Shown here piece by piece: positions 16,960 to 25,578 of a stretch of 60,156 nucleotides of DNA (positions are counted from its first letter, which is position 1; every line of letters begins with the position of its first letter). The stretch comes from a virus. The DNA lies in IMG/VR virus record IMGVR_UViG_3300032605_000016, positions 1 through 60,156 of that record; one strand, written 5' to 3'. Under the pieces are notes generated by a model. It was not told where the DNA came from. It was given only the letters and a program-made list of their open reading frames with translations, and ran no database searches. Both the position numbers and the translations under genes were made by a program.

Positions 16960-17514
16960 ATGGACCATACTAATTTAACTTACAAAGACGTAGAATGTTT
17001 AACTCAAGACATTCTACGTCAAATTACGAAAGACGGCTGGAAACCCGATTATGTTGTAGGACTTACTCGTGGCGGGTTACTTCCAGCTGTTCTTATATCC
17101 CAATATCTAGACGTGCCAATGCAAACACTTAAAGTATCATTACGGGATGATCAAGATTGTGTAAGTGATTGCGGAATGGCAAGTGATGCCTTTGGGTATG
17201 TCAACTTAGAAATCCGCAAAGATCACGAATCATATTCTAAGAAAAAGCTACGCAAAAATATTCTTATCGTTGATGATATTAATGATACAGGTGCTACTCT
17301 AAACTGGATTAAACAAGATTGGCAATCAAGTTGCTTACCGCAGGCTACAGAAGTTTGGGAACAAGTTTGGGGCAACAATGTACGAGTAGCAGTACTAATC
17401 GATAACTTACCAAGTAAGAGTGAATTAACTATTAACTATGCTGGTATGGAGATTAATAAAAACGAAGACCCTCGATGGGTTAATTTTCCTTATGAAGGGT
17501 GGTGGAAGAAATGA
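16960..17514 (+). CDS. Phosphoribosyltransferase-like protein
   Basis: 184 residues. VVGLTRGGLLPAVLISQYL and the PRPP-binding loop ILIVDDINDTGATLNW (about 101-116) identify a type I phosphoribosyltransferase, close to hypoxanthine/xanthine salvage enzymes. It joins a purine or deazapurine base to PRPP; a link to deazaguanine salvage is speculation. There is no ribosome binding site upstream, in line with the leaderless promoter. It overlaps the next gene by 4 nt. Confidence 0.8.
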   Translation: MDHTNLTYKDVECLTQDILRQITKDGWKPDYVVGLTRGGLLPAVLISQYLDVPMQTLKVSLRDDQDCVSDCGMASDAFGYVNLEIRKDHESYSKKKLRKNILIVDDINDTGATLNWIKQDWQSSCLPQATEVWEQVWGNNVRVAVLIDNLPSKSELTINYAGMEINKNEDPRWVNFPYEGWWKK

Positions 17515-17804
17515 GTAAATTGTCAAAGAAAAAAGTAGACGTATCTTTTATAGATCCTGAAACTATGAAAGTGGTTTGTACCTTTAACCAGTGTTACAAA
17601 AAATTCACAATCGAAGGCACAGAAGTAATAACATTTGATAGTGGAAAAGAGTTTGTACAAGGATTTCACGAATGTACGGAGTGTGGGCGCAGAGTAAAAG
17701 GCAAAGGAGACGGTAGTCGCGGCTATCAAGAACAAAAAGCACGGAAAGGTGCTAAAGAAGAAAATGAACATGATCAAATGATGAGAGAGGAATTCGGTGA
17801 GTAA
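17511..17804 (+). CDS. Small zinc-ribbon-like protein upstream of queE
   Basis: 97 residues from ATG 17511. Two cysteine pairs, CTFNQC and CTEC, could bind one zinc. The tail is highly charged (RKGAKEENEHDQMMREEFGE). The ATG overlaps the previous stop and its own end overlaps queE's GTG start. No family recognised. Confidence 0.55.
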   Translation: MSKLSKKKVDVSFIDPETMKVVCTFNQCYKKFTIEGTEVITFDSGKEFVQGFHECTECGRRVKGKGDGSRGYQEQKARKGAKEENEHDQMMREEFGE

Positions 17805-18651
17805 ATTAAAAGTAGCAGAACTATTTTATAGTATTCAAGGCGAAGGTCGCTATATGGGAGTGCCCAGTATATTCCTTAGAACTTTCGGCTGTAATTTCCG
17901 CTGTGCTGGATTTGGTATGCCCAAAGGTCAACTTAGCACAGAAGTAGAAGAAATAGCAGAAGTTGCTCATATGTTTACCAAATATGAAGACTTGCCATTA
18001 GTAAGTACAGGATGTGATAGCTATGCTAGTTGGGATCCGCGCTTTAAAGATTTAAGTCCTTTAATGGAGTCAGATGCTATTGCTAATCGCATTATGGAGA
18101 TTCTGCCATTTGGTCAGTGGGGCACTGAGCACTTGGTTATCACAGGCGGAGAACCTTTGTTAGGTTGGCAACGTGCTTATCCAGACTTGCTGAACAATCC
18201 TAAGATGGCCAATTTACGAGAAATTACTTTTGAAACGAATGGCACTCAAAAGCTAAGTCCAGAGTTTAAAGAGTTTTTGATTAACTGGTCATTAGATGGA
18301 GTTGGCAAGCCTAAACAAGTTACATTTAGTGTTAGTGCTAAATTAAGTTGCTCTGGTGAATTGCGTGAAGATGCTATTAAGCCTGAAGTAGTTTGCGAAT
18401 ATCAAGAAGTTGGATACACTTATTTAAAATTTGTAATCTCTACAGAAGAAGATGCCGAAGAAGCACTAGCAGTATCGCAAATTTATCAAGCGGCTGGGTT
18501 TAAAGGCCCAATTTACTTAATGCCAGTTGGCGGGGTTGAAAGTGTTTATACTTTGAATAATCGTCGAGTAGCAGAACTAGCTATGGCAAATGGCTTACGC
18601 TATAGTGATAGACTTCAAGTGGTTCTTTGGAAAAACGACTGGGGTACTTGA
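17797..18651 (+). CDS. queE: 7-carboxy-7-deazaguanine synthase (radical SAM)
   Basis: Third step to preQ0, converting 6-carboxytetrahydropterin to CDG with a 4Fe-4S cluster and SAM. 284 residues from a GTG start. The substrate loop FYSIQGEGRYMGVPSIFLR is intact. The cluster motif is split: C32 and C36 are in FGCNFRC, but the third cysteine appears as C73 in GCDSYASW, which matches the usual CDTxxxW with about 34 extra residues inserted. HLVITGGEPLLGW and EITFETNGTQ follow. MetK is two genes downstream and could supply SAM. Confidence 0.88.
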   Translation: MSKLKVAELFYSIQGEGRYMGVPSIFLRTFGCNFRCAGFGMPKGQLSTEVEEIAEVAHMFTKYEDLPLVSTGCDSYASWDPRFKDLSPLMESDAIANRIMEILPFGQWGTEHLVITGGEPLLGWQRAYPDLLNNPKMANLREITFETNGTQKLSPEFKEFLINWSLDGVGKPKQVTFSVSAKLSCSGELREDAIKPEVVCEYQEVGYTYLKFVISTEEDAEEALAVSQIYQAAGFKGPIYLMPVGGVESVYTLNNRRVAELAMANGLRYSDRLQVVLWKNDWGT

Positions 18652-18894
18652 TTGTATCCACAAGGATTTCATGGTATGCCTATACCTGATTTAATCGATC
18701 CTTTTTATAGAAAGGCATTTTGGGAACTCAAATTTTCTTGGCTACCCCATAAATGTGCGCTAAGTAATAAGTTAATCTGGCTAGAATATGCCTATCGTGG
18801 CGTAGCTGGATGGTCCGGGCCAGGCGAACCAGCGTATCAATACAAATGGCATAGCAGTACCGAACATCTTATATGGAAATTAAAAGGAAATTAA
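18652..18894 (+). CDS. Small aromatic-rich protein between queE and metK
   Basis: 80 residues, TTG start immediately after the queE stop. It is rich in W, Y and P (WLEYAYRGVAGWSGPGEPAY). Its stop overlaps the metK start. No domain or membrane segment recognised. Confidence 0.55.
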   Translation: MYPQGFHGMPIPDLIDPFYRKAFWELKFSWLPHKCALSNKLIWLEYAYRGVAGWSGPGEPAYQYKWHSSTEHLIWKLKGN

Positions 18895-19997
18895 TGAGCT
18901 ATCTATTCACAAGCGAATCAGTATCAGAAGGACATCCAGACAAAGTAGCAGATGCTATTAGTGATGCTATTTTAGATTTAGTAATGAGTAAAGAAGACAC
19001 TAGTCTTCGTTGTGCTTGTGAAACATTGGTAACTACAGATACAGTAATTGTTGCTGGAGAATATAAAGGTGTATTACATTCAGAAGAAGTAGAATCAGCT
19101 ATTCGTCGAGTCATCAAAGATATTGGTTACGAGCAGTCAGGATTTGATTGGCGTACTGTTAAAATTATTAACTTGCTACATGGCCAGTCCGCAGATATTG
19201 CGTTAGGCACAGACAACTTTGGCGCAGGCGACCAAGGATTAATGTTTGGATATGCTTGTAACGAAACAGAAAACTTTATGCCTTCGGCAATTTACTGGAG
19301 TCATAGAATTGTAGAAGGGTTAACACAAGTTCGTAAACAAGGTGTACTTAACTATCTTGGACCAGATGCTAAGAGTCAAGTTACTTTTGAATACAGCGAT
19401 GATGCCAAACCTATTCGTATTGCTAAAGTAGTTTGTTCTACACAACATAATGCCGATGTTGATATCGAAACTGTTCGTAAAGACGTTGGCAATATTATTC
19501 GTAATATATTACCTACAGAATTTGTAGATGAAAAGACAGAATTTTATATTAACCCAACAGGGCGTTTTGTAGTAGGTGGTCCTGATGGTGACACAGGATT
19601 AACAGGTCGTAAGATTATTGTAGACACATACGGTGGATATAGCCCACACGGCGGTGGTGCGTTTAGTGGCAAGGATCCTACTAAGGTAGACCGTAGCGCC
19701 GCTTACATGGCTCGCTATTTGGCTAAGAATATTGTTGCCGCTGGTCGTGCTAACTGGGCTACTGTACAAATTAGTTATGCTATTGGGGTAGCACAACCTA
19801 TGAGTTTTTATATAGAGTCAGACGGTGATAGTCGTGCGTTAACAGAGTGGATTTATAATAATGTAGATTTAACTCCGTTAGGTATTATTAATCGCTTTAA
19901 GCTGTTTAGACCTATATACAGTAAGACTACTAACTATGGTCACTTTGGCAAAAAAGATTTGCCATGGGAAGAAATAAATTTGTTTAAGGATCAGTAA
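18894..19997 (+). CDS. metK: S-adenosylmethionine synthetase
   Basis: Makes SAM from methionine and ATP. 367 residues, close to E. coli MetK (384), so it looks complete. Signatures: SVSEGHPDKVADAISDA (ATP/methionine loop), GTDNFGAGDQGLMFGYA, GGPDGDTGLTGRKII and the GGGAFSGKDPTKVDRS loop. AAAAGGAAATTA precedes the ATG. A phage copy is unusual; the SAM demand here comes from QueE and at least two methyltransferase-like proteins. SAM also inhibits some host defences as a substrate-level competitor, but nothing here shows that role. Confidence 0.95.
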   Translation: MSYLFTSESVSEGHPDKVADAISDAILDLVMSKEDTSLRCACETLVTTDTVIVAGEYKGVLHSEEVESAIRRVIKDIGYEQSGFDWRTVKIINLLHGQSADIALGTDNFGAGDQGLMFGYACNETENFMPSAIYWSHRIVEGLTQVRKQGVLNYLGPDAKSQVTFEYSDDAKPIRIAKVVCSTQHNADVDIETVRKDVGNIIRNILPTEFVDEKTEFYINPTGRFVVGGPDGDTGLTGRKIIVDTYGGYSPHGGGAFSGKDPTKVDRSAAYMARYLAKNIVAAGRANWATVQISYAIGVAQPMSFYIESDGDSRALTEWIYNNVDLTPLGIINRFKLFRPIYSKTTNYGHFGKKDLPWEEINLFKDQ

Positions 19998-20362
19998 TGG
20001 GAATATTTGATTTTTTTAAAAAGAAGCCAATTGCGGCTGTAGCGCAACAACAAGCTAAGTCAGCTAAACAAGTTGCTACTGAAAAAGGCGAAGCATACTT
20101 TGAAGTATTAAGTATGGACATAGATCCTAACGATATTAATTCAGGCGCATTTGAATTTGATTGGAATGACAAAATGATTGCCGATTTGGTTCGCCATGGC
20201 TATATGATGGATCCTAAAGATACAGACGCAGATATTATTGATCGTTGGTTTACCGCAGTATGTCGTAATGTAGTATTAGAAACAGCAGAACAATACGAAG
20301 CAATGTCGCCGCGAGTAGTTAAAAGTCGCGATGTTGGCGATGGCAGGAGTGAAGTAAGTTGA
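19997..20362 (+). CDS. Hypothetical protein downstream of metK
   Basis: 121 residues; MGIFDFFKKKPIAAVAQQQA at the N-terminus suggests an amphipathic, membrane-touching start. The remainder is acidic with FDWNDKMIADLVRHGY and DIIDRWFTAVCRNV. The start overlaps the metK stop by one base. I associate this type with T4-like marine phages but know no function. Confidence 0.6.
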   Translation: MGIFDFFKKKPIAAVAQQQAKSAKQVATEKGEAYFEVLSMDIDPNDINSGAFEFDWNDKMIADLVRHGYMMDPKDTDADIIDRWFTAVCRNVVLETAEQYEAMSPRVVKSRDVGDGRSEVS

Positions 20363-20832
20363 TTTTTAATCACATTCGCAGACTTACAGAAGAAGGTAAA
20401 AAGATTGGTATTACCTTTAGTACTTTTGATATGCTACACGCTGGGCATATTGCTATGCTATCCGAAGCTAAGAACCATTGTGATTACTTAATTGCTGGAT
20501 TGCAAACAGATCCTACTATTGACCGAGATACTAAAAACAAACCTGTACAAAGTATTGTTGAACGGCAAATACAATTAGCCGCTTGTCGCTATGTAGACGA
20601 AGTTGTTGTTTATCAAACAGAACAAGACTTAGTTGATTTGCTTCTAATACTGCCTTTGGATGTTCGTGTATTGGGTATTGAGTATGAGGATAAAGAATTT
20701 ACTGGAAAGAGTGAATGTTATCGACGAGGTATCGAATGTATTTTTAACGATCGTGACCATTCGTTTTCAAGTAGTAGTTTACGCAGACGTGTAGTCGAAG
20801 CTGAAACTTTTAAACTCTTAAAACAACAATGA
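20359..20832 (+). CDS. Cytidylyltransferase-like protein
   Basis: 157 residues from a TTG start overlapping the previous stop. GITFSTFDMLHAGHIAML holds the HxGH nucleotide loop, CDYLIAGLQTDPTIDR follows, and SFSSSSLRRRV at about 137-147 is the second nucleotide motif. The length and pattern fit glycerol-3-phosphate cytidylyltransferase or the RfaE C-terminal domain. It would make a CDP- or ADP-activated small molecule. Substrate not evident. Confidence 0.78.
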   Translation: MIFNHIRRLTEEGKKIGITFSTFDMLHAGHIAMLSEAKNHCDYLIAGLQTDPTIDRDTKNKPVQSIVERQIQLAACRYVDEVVVYQTEQDLVDLLLILPLDVRVLGIEYEDKEFTGKSECYRRGIECIFNDRDHSFSSSSLRRRVVEAETFKLLKQQ

Positions 20833-21371
20833 TATTATATGTAAACGGTGATAGTCACACCACAGCCGCCGAAGCTGTAAATCAATATATTGTTGCCGGC
20901 GATGACGCAAGAATAGCTCATTTAGGCCAACTACCGCATCCTGATAATATAGCAATCAGTTGGGGCAAGATGTTAAGTCTAGCCCTTCGTTATAGTTTTC
21001 ATTGCGAAGCGTATGTTGATAATACCACCGATGATATTATAGCCGCAACAAAAAAATGGTTAGACGAGAAAAAGCAGGATGTTTTAGTTATTATCCAATG
21101 GCCTGCTACTGCTGAAGATGAAGGAAAAATTTGGCAATTTCATTTGGAATTAGCCAACCAAAATATTAAACATATATTTTTTAACAGTAGCCAATCTTTT
21201 AACATCCAACACGATTGGAACAATAGCTTTATATCAGATACTTACGAAGATAAAATTCGTAATGCCAATATCGAAACGGTATCCCCAAATTCTAAGCATT
21301 TTGGTAAAGACGGGCATTCTTTTTGGAACCGTTTACTCCTAAATTACATTATTACCAACAATTTCGTTTGA
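20829..21371 (+). CDS. SGNH/GDSL-like hydrolase
   Basis: 180 residues. VNGDSHT at 5-11 is the nucleophile block, VLVIIQWPATAED sits where block III lies, and HFGKDGHSFWNRLLL near the C-terminus supplies the Asp-His region. Such proteins de-esterify carbohydrates or lipids. The absence of a signal peptide places it in the cytoplasm. Coupled to the cytidylyltransferase by ATGA. Confidence 0.65.
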   Translation: MILYVNGDSHTTAAEAVNQYIVAGDDARIAHLGQLPHPDNIAISWGKMLSLALRYSFHCEAYVDNTTDDIIAATKKWLDEKKQDVLVIIQWPATAEDEGKIWQFHLELANQNIKHIFFNSSQSFNIQHDWNNSFISDTYEDKIRNANIETVSPNSKHFGKDGHSFWNRLLLNYIITNNFV

Positions 21372-21396
21372 CTTTTAATATAAGTTCTGCTATACT
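21368..21396 (+). promoter_or_regulatory. Sigma70-like leaderless promoter of RNase H
   Basis: TTGACT 21368-21373, 17 bp, TATACT 21391-21396; the ATG follows after 6 nt at 21403. The -35 box overlaps the end of the SGNH gene. Confidence 0.75.
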
Positions 21397-21402
21397 GTTT
21401 GT

Positions 21403-22404
21403 ATGAAATATGTTCTTATAGATACCGCTAATCTTTTCTTTCGTGCTAGACATGGAGCCTTTCGTGCTAGTGATACTTGGGAAAAGGTAGGATTTGCCCT
21501 CCATGTAACATTAATGGCCGCTAACAAAATGGCTCGTCGATTTGAGGCGGATCATGTGGTATTTGCTTTAGAAGGGCGCAGTTGGCGCAAAGACTTCTAC
21601 AAACCATATAAGGCTAATCGTGCTGTATCTAGAGCTGCGCTTACAGAAGCAGAACAAGAAGAAGATAAGATGTTCTGGGAAACCTATGATTCCTTGACTA
21701 AATACTTGTCAGAGAAAACAAACTGTAGTGTTATCCGTTGCCCAACAGCAGAAGGGGATGATATTATAGCTCGTTGGATCGCATTACATCCACAAGATGA
21801 ACACGTTATTATCAGCAGTGATACTGACTTTGTTCAATTATTAGCACAAAATGTCAAGCAGTATAACGGAATTACCGACGAATTACATACTATAGAAGGA
21901 ATCTTTGATGCCAAAGGTAGACCAGTCATCGACAAGAAAACTAAAGAACCAAAAACAATACCGGATCCACAGTGGTTACTTTTTGAGAAATGTATGCGCG
22001 GCGATTCGAGCGACAATGTCTTTTCGGCATTTCCCGGTGTCAGAACAAAGGGCACTAAAAACAAGGTTGGCCTTGTGGAGGCATTCGCTGACAAGGACAA
22101 AAAGGGATATAATTGGAACAATATGATGCTACAACGCTGGACGGATCCAGATGGTGTAGAACATCGTGTGTTGGACGATTATCAGCGTAATGTAGCATTA
22201 GTAGATTTAACAGCGCAACCAGATGATGTTAAAGAAGTAGTAGATGATACTATTAAGGAACAAATTAGTCACAAGGATGTAGGACAAGTTGGTAGTCACT
22301 TCCTTAAATTTTGTGGGCGTTACGAACTTACAAAGGTAAGCGAAAACGCAGCAACATTTGGTGATTGGCTTAATAAGCACTACACTGGATCACTACAAAG
22401 TTAA
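21403..22404 (+). CDS. rnh: RNase H / 5'-3' exonuclease (FEN family, T4 rnh-like)
   Basis: 333 residues. Removes RNA primers and flaps from the lagging strand. Metal-binding acids are seen in VLIDTANLFFRARHG (start), AEGDDIIARW (about 126-135), ISSDTDFVQLL and CMRGDSSDNV, and the helix-hairpin region AFPGVRTKGTKNKVGLVEAF follows. Length fits T4 RNase H (305). It carries its own leaderless promoter. Its 3' end overlaps by 12 nt a GIY-YIG gene on the other strand. Confidence 0.9.
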   Translation: MKYVLIDTANLFFRARHGAFRASDTWEKVGFALHVTLMAANKMARRFEADHVVFALEGRSWRKDFYKPYKANRAVSRAALTEAEQEEDKMFWETYDSLTKYLSEKTNCSVIRCPTAEGDDIIARWIALHPQDEHVIISSDTDFVQLLAQNVKQYNGITDELHTIEGIFDAKGRPVIDKKTKEPKTIPDPQWLLFEKCMRGDSSDNVFSAFPGVRTKGTKNKVGLVEAFADKDKKGYNWNNMMLQRWTDPDGVEHRVLDDYQRNVALVDLTAQPDDVKEVVDDTIKEQISHKDVGQVGSHFLKFCGRYELTKVSENAATFGDWLNKHYTGSLQS

Positions 22405-23133
22405 AGACCATCCCTTAGTAGATTTTAACTTTCTGGTTAATACTCTACTCATAGCACTTTGATCTAGATTGTATCGTTCAATCATTTCTCGTTTAGTAGC
22501 AGTAATAGTTTCGTTAGTTATTAGGTTAGTAAATGAATAGATAGTAGGATCATGTCGATAGTTGTCTTTTAGATTACAGCCTCGCTTAATCCAGCCAGTA
22601 AGTTCGTTTACAGACATTTCTTTGCGATCAACTATGCGACATACTCTTACTTTTGAGACTCTCATTTTTGTAAGTGTTGAATCTTTTGCTTTTTTGCCAT
22701 AGTTAGGATTATTGCTACCAGAAAAATCTGCGTGATTATCCTTCATTTTTTGTTTTTGTTTATCTGTTCGTTTAGAACCCTTATGCTTAGTATGCCCAAA
22801 CTTTTTTCGTTCTTCTGTAGAGTATGTTTTACCTATGTTCCATCCGCCTCCACCGTTTTCTATAGTTCTGTTAGCCCAAATTCTGTTGCCAAAATCATCC
22901 ACAGAAGTTGTAATGCGGTATAGGTTGCTGTAATATCTGCCCAAGGACGACATTTCATTACGATTTTTTCCGGAATAAATAACTTGAGTAGTAATATCGT
23001 CTCCATACTGTTTAATATGTTTTTTCCAATCAATCCCCGAACCTTTGTATTCATAGGGATCGTAATGAGTTTGACCTAAATATTTTAGTCCTGTTTTCTT
23101 ATGCGTCTTAATGTAAAGCGTGTAAATAGTCAT
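22393..23133 (-). CDS. GIY-YIG homing endonuclease with NUMOD-like tail
   Basis: 246 residues. YTLYIKTHKKTGLKYLGQT is the GIY-YIG core (degenerate, YIK...YLG), and GRYYSNLYRI contains the conserved tyrosine/arginine helix. The middle has lysine-rich, glycine-spaced helices such as HKGSKRTDKQKQKMKDNH, typical of NUMOD3 DNA-binding repeats. The C-terminus (TITATKREMIERYNLDQSAM) looks like a NUMOD1 helix-turn-helix. A freestanding enzyme of Seg type, transcribed against RNase H, with AAAAAGGAAC upstream. Confidence 0.85.
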   Translation of the reverse strand: MTIYTLYIKTHKKTGLKYLGQTHYDPYEYKGSGIDWKKHIKQYGDDITTQVIYSGKNRNEMSSLGRYYSNLYRITTSVDDFGNRIWANRTIENGGGGWNIGKTYSTEERKKFGHTKHKGSKRTDKQKQKMKDNHADFSGSNNPNYGKKAKDSTLTKMRVSKVRVCRIVDRKEMSVNELTGWIKRGCNLKDNYRHDPTIYSFTNLITNETITATKREMIERYNLDQSAMSRVLTRKLKSTKGWSLTL

Positions 23134-23244
23134 TGCTAATAGTTCCTTTTTAACTGTTAGAGTAGTTGGATCTGCCAGGATCGCGAACTACACTTATTTA
23201 GTTCATATTTATCTTTCGTTAATTTTATTAGGTTACCAAAATAG

Positions 23245-23273
23245 TTGACCGTATGGTTAAATTCTGTTACAAT
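23245..23273 (+). promoter_or_regulatory. Sigma70-like promoter
   Basis: TTGACC 23245-23250, 17 bp, TACAAT 23268-23273, with the MNEKI-family ATG at 23307. It restarts transcription after the oppositely oriented homing gene. Confidence 0.65.
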
Positions 23274-23306
23274 AGTAGCATACAATTAAATTTGGGAATT
23301 AAAGCA

Positions 23307-23519
23307 ATGAACGAGAAGATTAAACAACTTGCTGAACAGGCTGGTATCACTGATAATAATCTAAGCGATGGCAATATGTCGCACGACGATTTAGCCAAGT
23401 TCGCCGAGTTGATTGTTCAGGAATGTGCCGAAGTTGCCAATGACCATAATTCAGAAGCCGAAGGTATTACTCTAGGTGTAGGCAGAGTAATTAAAGAACA
23501 TTTTGGAGTTGAAGAATAA
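23307..23519 (+). CDS. MNEKI-family small protein (copy 1)
   Basis: 70 residues from ATG 23307. It has the family start MNEKIKQLAEQAG, the middle KFAELIVQECAEVA and the end VIKEHFGVEE. Five more copies lie at 39.6-41.1 kb. Predicted mostly helical and acidic. Function unknown; no membrane segment. Confidence 0.75.
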   Translation: MNEKIKQLAEQAGITDNNLSDGNMSHDDLAKFAELIVQECAEVANDHNSEAEGITLGVGRVIKEHFGVEE

Positions 23520-23520
23520 T

Positions 23521-23703
23521 ATGGCTAAAGATATGTTTTGGACTACGGTAACATTTGCTGTATTGTTAACTATATTAGCCTTAGCATTTTGGCCCGCAGA
23601 TGTACGCCATGTAACAGTAAAGTATGATTGTGGTATCGCAGAGATTAGTCCCGACTATCCTGTAGCAGTAAAAGAACAATGTAGAAAAAGGATGACTAAA
23701 TGA
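23521..23703 (+). CDS. Small membrane protein
   Basis: 60 residues; a hydrophobic helix at about 8-27 (TVTFAVLLTILALAFW) follows a short N-terminus, then a polar tail with two cysteines. Starts directly after the previous stop and overlaps the next start by 4 nt. Confidence 0.6.
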   Translation: MAKDMFWTTVTFAVLLTILALAFWPADVRHVTVKYDCGIAEISPDYPVAVKEQCRKRMTK

Positions 23704-24149
23704 GTCTAGTAGCTAAACCCGTAATAGATAAACAGTTTTGGATTTTACAAGAAAATAATAATAAAGTAGGGAACATTGAAGCCTGCGATGGCGGCTATCA
23801 AGTTAAGATTAATAATCAAGTAGTAGCACAATACAAAAGTATTAAATTAGTTGAACGAAATATCAATGTTACTTTTGAAGCTATTATTAAACCTGAGAAA
23901 AAGAAAACAACCAATATAGTACATGGCTTTCCGGCAGCAGGTCGTGTATATAATCCTATGTGGGACGTTCCACAAAAGCTACCAGTTTACACTAAAACAA
24001 AGAAAAGTAAATCTTGGTATGCGGCTGGTTGGTACACAGTCAAGAAAGGTCGTCATTGGGCGGCTATGCAAGATCCTAAATTAATTGTATTACAACGCTA
24101 CCCTTACGAGGGTCCATTTCAAACTAAAGAAGAGGCACTACCTAAATGA
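23700..24149 (+). CDS. Conserved T4-like phage hypothetical protein
   Basis: 149 residues. FWILQENNNKVGNIEA, YQVKINNQVVAQYKSIK, KSKSWYAAGWYTVKK and a C-terminal PKLIVLQRYPYEGPF match a family I recognise from T4-like cyanophages. Its role is not known to me. No transmembrane helix. Coupled to both neighbours by ATGA overlap. Confidence 0.7.
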   Translation: MSLVAKPVIDKQFWILQENNNKVGNIEACDGGYQVKINNQVVAQYKSIKLVERNINVTFEAIIKPEKKKTTNIVHGFPAAGRVYNPMWDVPQKLPVYTKTKKSKSWYAAGWYTVKKGRHWAAMQDPKLIVLQRYPYEGPFQTKEEALPK

Positions 24150-24322
24150 ATTTAATTGAAAAAATTTGGCCGCCAATACTTTTATTGATATTGTTATCCG
24201 TTCCTTTTTTGATTTATCAGCAAATACAAAGAGCTAACCAATGCGAAATGAATGATGGAGTACTTGTTAAATCAGCATCGGGATGGGCTTGTATAGAAGT
24301 GAAAAAGATACAAGAGAAATAA
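24146..24322 (+). CDS. Small membrane protein
   Basis: 58 residues. Helix at about 9-27 (PPILLLILLSVPFLIYQQI), then a periplasmic-type tail with two cysteines (QCEMNDG and GWACIEV) that could form a disulphide. Coupled to the gene before. Confidence 0.6.
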   Translation: MNLIEKIWPPILLLILLSVPFLIYQQIQRANQCEMNDGVLVKSASGWACIEVKKIQEK

Positions 24323-24339
24323 ATGACTAACCCTTTACG

Positions 24340-24960
24340 ATGACTAAGTACAATATGATTTACTTGTACATTAAAACTCATCGTAAAACCGGATTAAAAT
24401 ATTTAGGTAAGACTAATCAAGATCCGTACACTTACAAAGGTTCTGGTAAGCGTTGGTCAGCTCATATCGAGAAACACGGCAATGATGTTGATACAGAAAT
24501 ATTAAAAGAGTGTAAAGATAATGAAGAAATAAGAGCCTGGGGCCTGTACTACAGTGACTTATGGCAGGTAGTAGATAGTCCAGAGTGGGCTAACTTAAAA
24601 CCAGAAGCAGGCGATGGTGGTCCGTTTAGTCATACCGAAGAAGCAAAAACTAAAATAGGCAATGCCAGCAGAGGTAAGCCAGGTAAAAACAAAGGCAAGA
24701 CTTACGAAGAGATACAACAGGATAAAGAAGAAGCAAAGAGAAGAAAAGAAAAACACAGAGAATGGATGAAGGAAAATAATCCGTTTAGAGATAAAGAACA
24801 TTCAGAAGATACAAAAGTAGTGATGCAAGAAAAGGCATTACAACATAGAAGTTCTCTTACAGAAGAAGAGAGAAAAAAGATTTATGGATCACAGCATAAA
24901 GGTAAGCCTTGGTCCGAAGCAAGACGCAACGCACAATTAAAGAAAAAGGAAAAAGTATGA
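24340..24960 (+). CDS. GIY-YIG homing endonuclease
   Basis: 206 residues; the ATG at 24355 is an alternative start. LYIKTHRKTGLKYLGKTNQD is the GIY-YIG core, with YKGSGKRWSAHI and WGLYYSDLWQVV next, the latter bearing the conserved Y and helix. The C-terminal half is very lysine/glutamate-rich with NUMOD3-like KPGKNKGKT and SQHKGKPWSEARR repeats. Sequence is close to the copy at 22393, so they share recent origin. Its end overlaps the next gene. Confidence 0.85.
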   Translation: MTKYNMIYLYIKTHRKTGLKYLGKTNQDPYTYKGSGKRWSAHIEKHGNDVDTEILKECKDNEEIRAWGLYYSDLWQVVDSPEWANLKPEAGDGGPFSHTEEAKTKIGNASRGKPGKNKGKTYEEIQQDKEEAKRRKEKHREWMKENNPFRDKEHSEDTKVVMQEKALQHRSSLTEEERKKIYGSQHKGKPWSEARRNAQLKKKEKV

Positions 24961-25331
24961 CAAACCCGTTTAAGGATTCAGCAAAATTTATGACAGCTTG
25001 CGAGCAGACTATCTCAGGCATGAATGATGATCAGTTTAGACTTTACTCCAAATTGATTACAGAAGAATACGACGAGCTACAAGTAGCTATTGCTAATAAA
25101 AATCAAGTTGAAACTCTTGATGCTTTAATCGATATTATTGTCGTTACTATCGGAGCAATCAATTCGATGGGCGCAGATGGTGAAGGTGCTTGGCGTGAGG
25201 TAATGGCTACTAACTTTGCCAAAATTGACCGTCAACTGGGCAAAGTACGCCGTCGTGAAGATGGTAAAATTCTTAAACCATTGGGATGGGAACCACCTAA
25301 GCTAGCTAACTTTTTAAAGAGAGAACATTGA
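24957..25331 (+). CDS. MazG/HisE-superfamily pyrophosphohydrolase
   Basis: 124 residues from ATG 24957. LITEEYDELQVAI and ETLDALIDIIVVTIGAINS give the E-x2-E...D-x3-D metal site; GKVRRREDGKILKPLGWEPP is a tail common to phage members. A longer frame start at 24909 lies inside the GIY-YIG gene and is not used. It would sanitise nucleotides or adjust pools; coupled upstream and downstream. Confidence 0.75.
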   Translation: MTNPFKDSAKFMTACEQTISGMNDDQFRLYSKLITEEYDELQVAIANKNQVETLDALIDIIVVTIGAINSMGADGEGAWREVMATNFAKIDRQLGKVRRREDGKILKPLGWEPPKLANFLKREH

Positions 25332-25540
25332 GCTTACACTTACAAAAATTTATTGAGCGGGTTCGAGGTAATGATGCTCGGGGTAGTAAAGACTTTGTTA
25401 TGCCAATGAAAGATGCTAAAGGCATGGCCGCGGACTTAACCGAGCTATTACTTGAACTTAGAACCCTACAAACAGCCGCATTAAAGCCCCAGCAGGACCA
25501 GGTTATTGAACTTAAAATTGATGGCGGTGGGTTCAAATAA
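25328..25540 (+). CDS. Small conserved phage protein
   Basis: 70 residues from a TTG start overlapping the previous stop. LQKFIERVRGNDARGSKDFVMPMKDA style N-terminus and LTELLLELRTLQ helix match a short protein common in T4-like cyanophages; function unknown. Ends in an acidic beta segment. Confidence 0.65.
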   Translation: MSLHLQKFIERVRGNDARGSKDFVMPMKDAKGMAADLTELLLELRTLQTAALKPQQDQVIELKIDGGGFK

Positions 25541-25564
25541 ATGAAATAAGTAGGTATATTATGA

Positions 25565-25578
25565 CTAAATAATATACT
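25565..25578 (+). promoter_or_regulatory. T4-late-like TAAATA element, leaderless
   Basis: CTAAATA at 25565-25571, then 7 nt to the GIY-YIG ATG at 25579. No ribosome binding site is present. Confidence 0.5.

Noticed and set aside
21403-22404. Group I intron or intein in the RNase H or polymerase genes
   Set aside because: Both frames are continuous through their motifs. The nearby GIY-YIG gene is freestanding and antisense.
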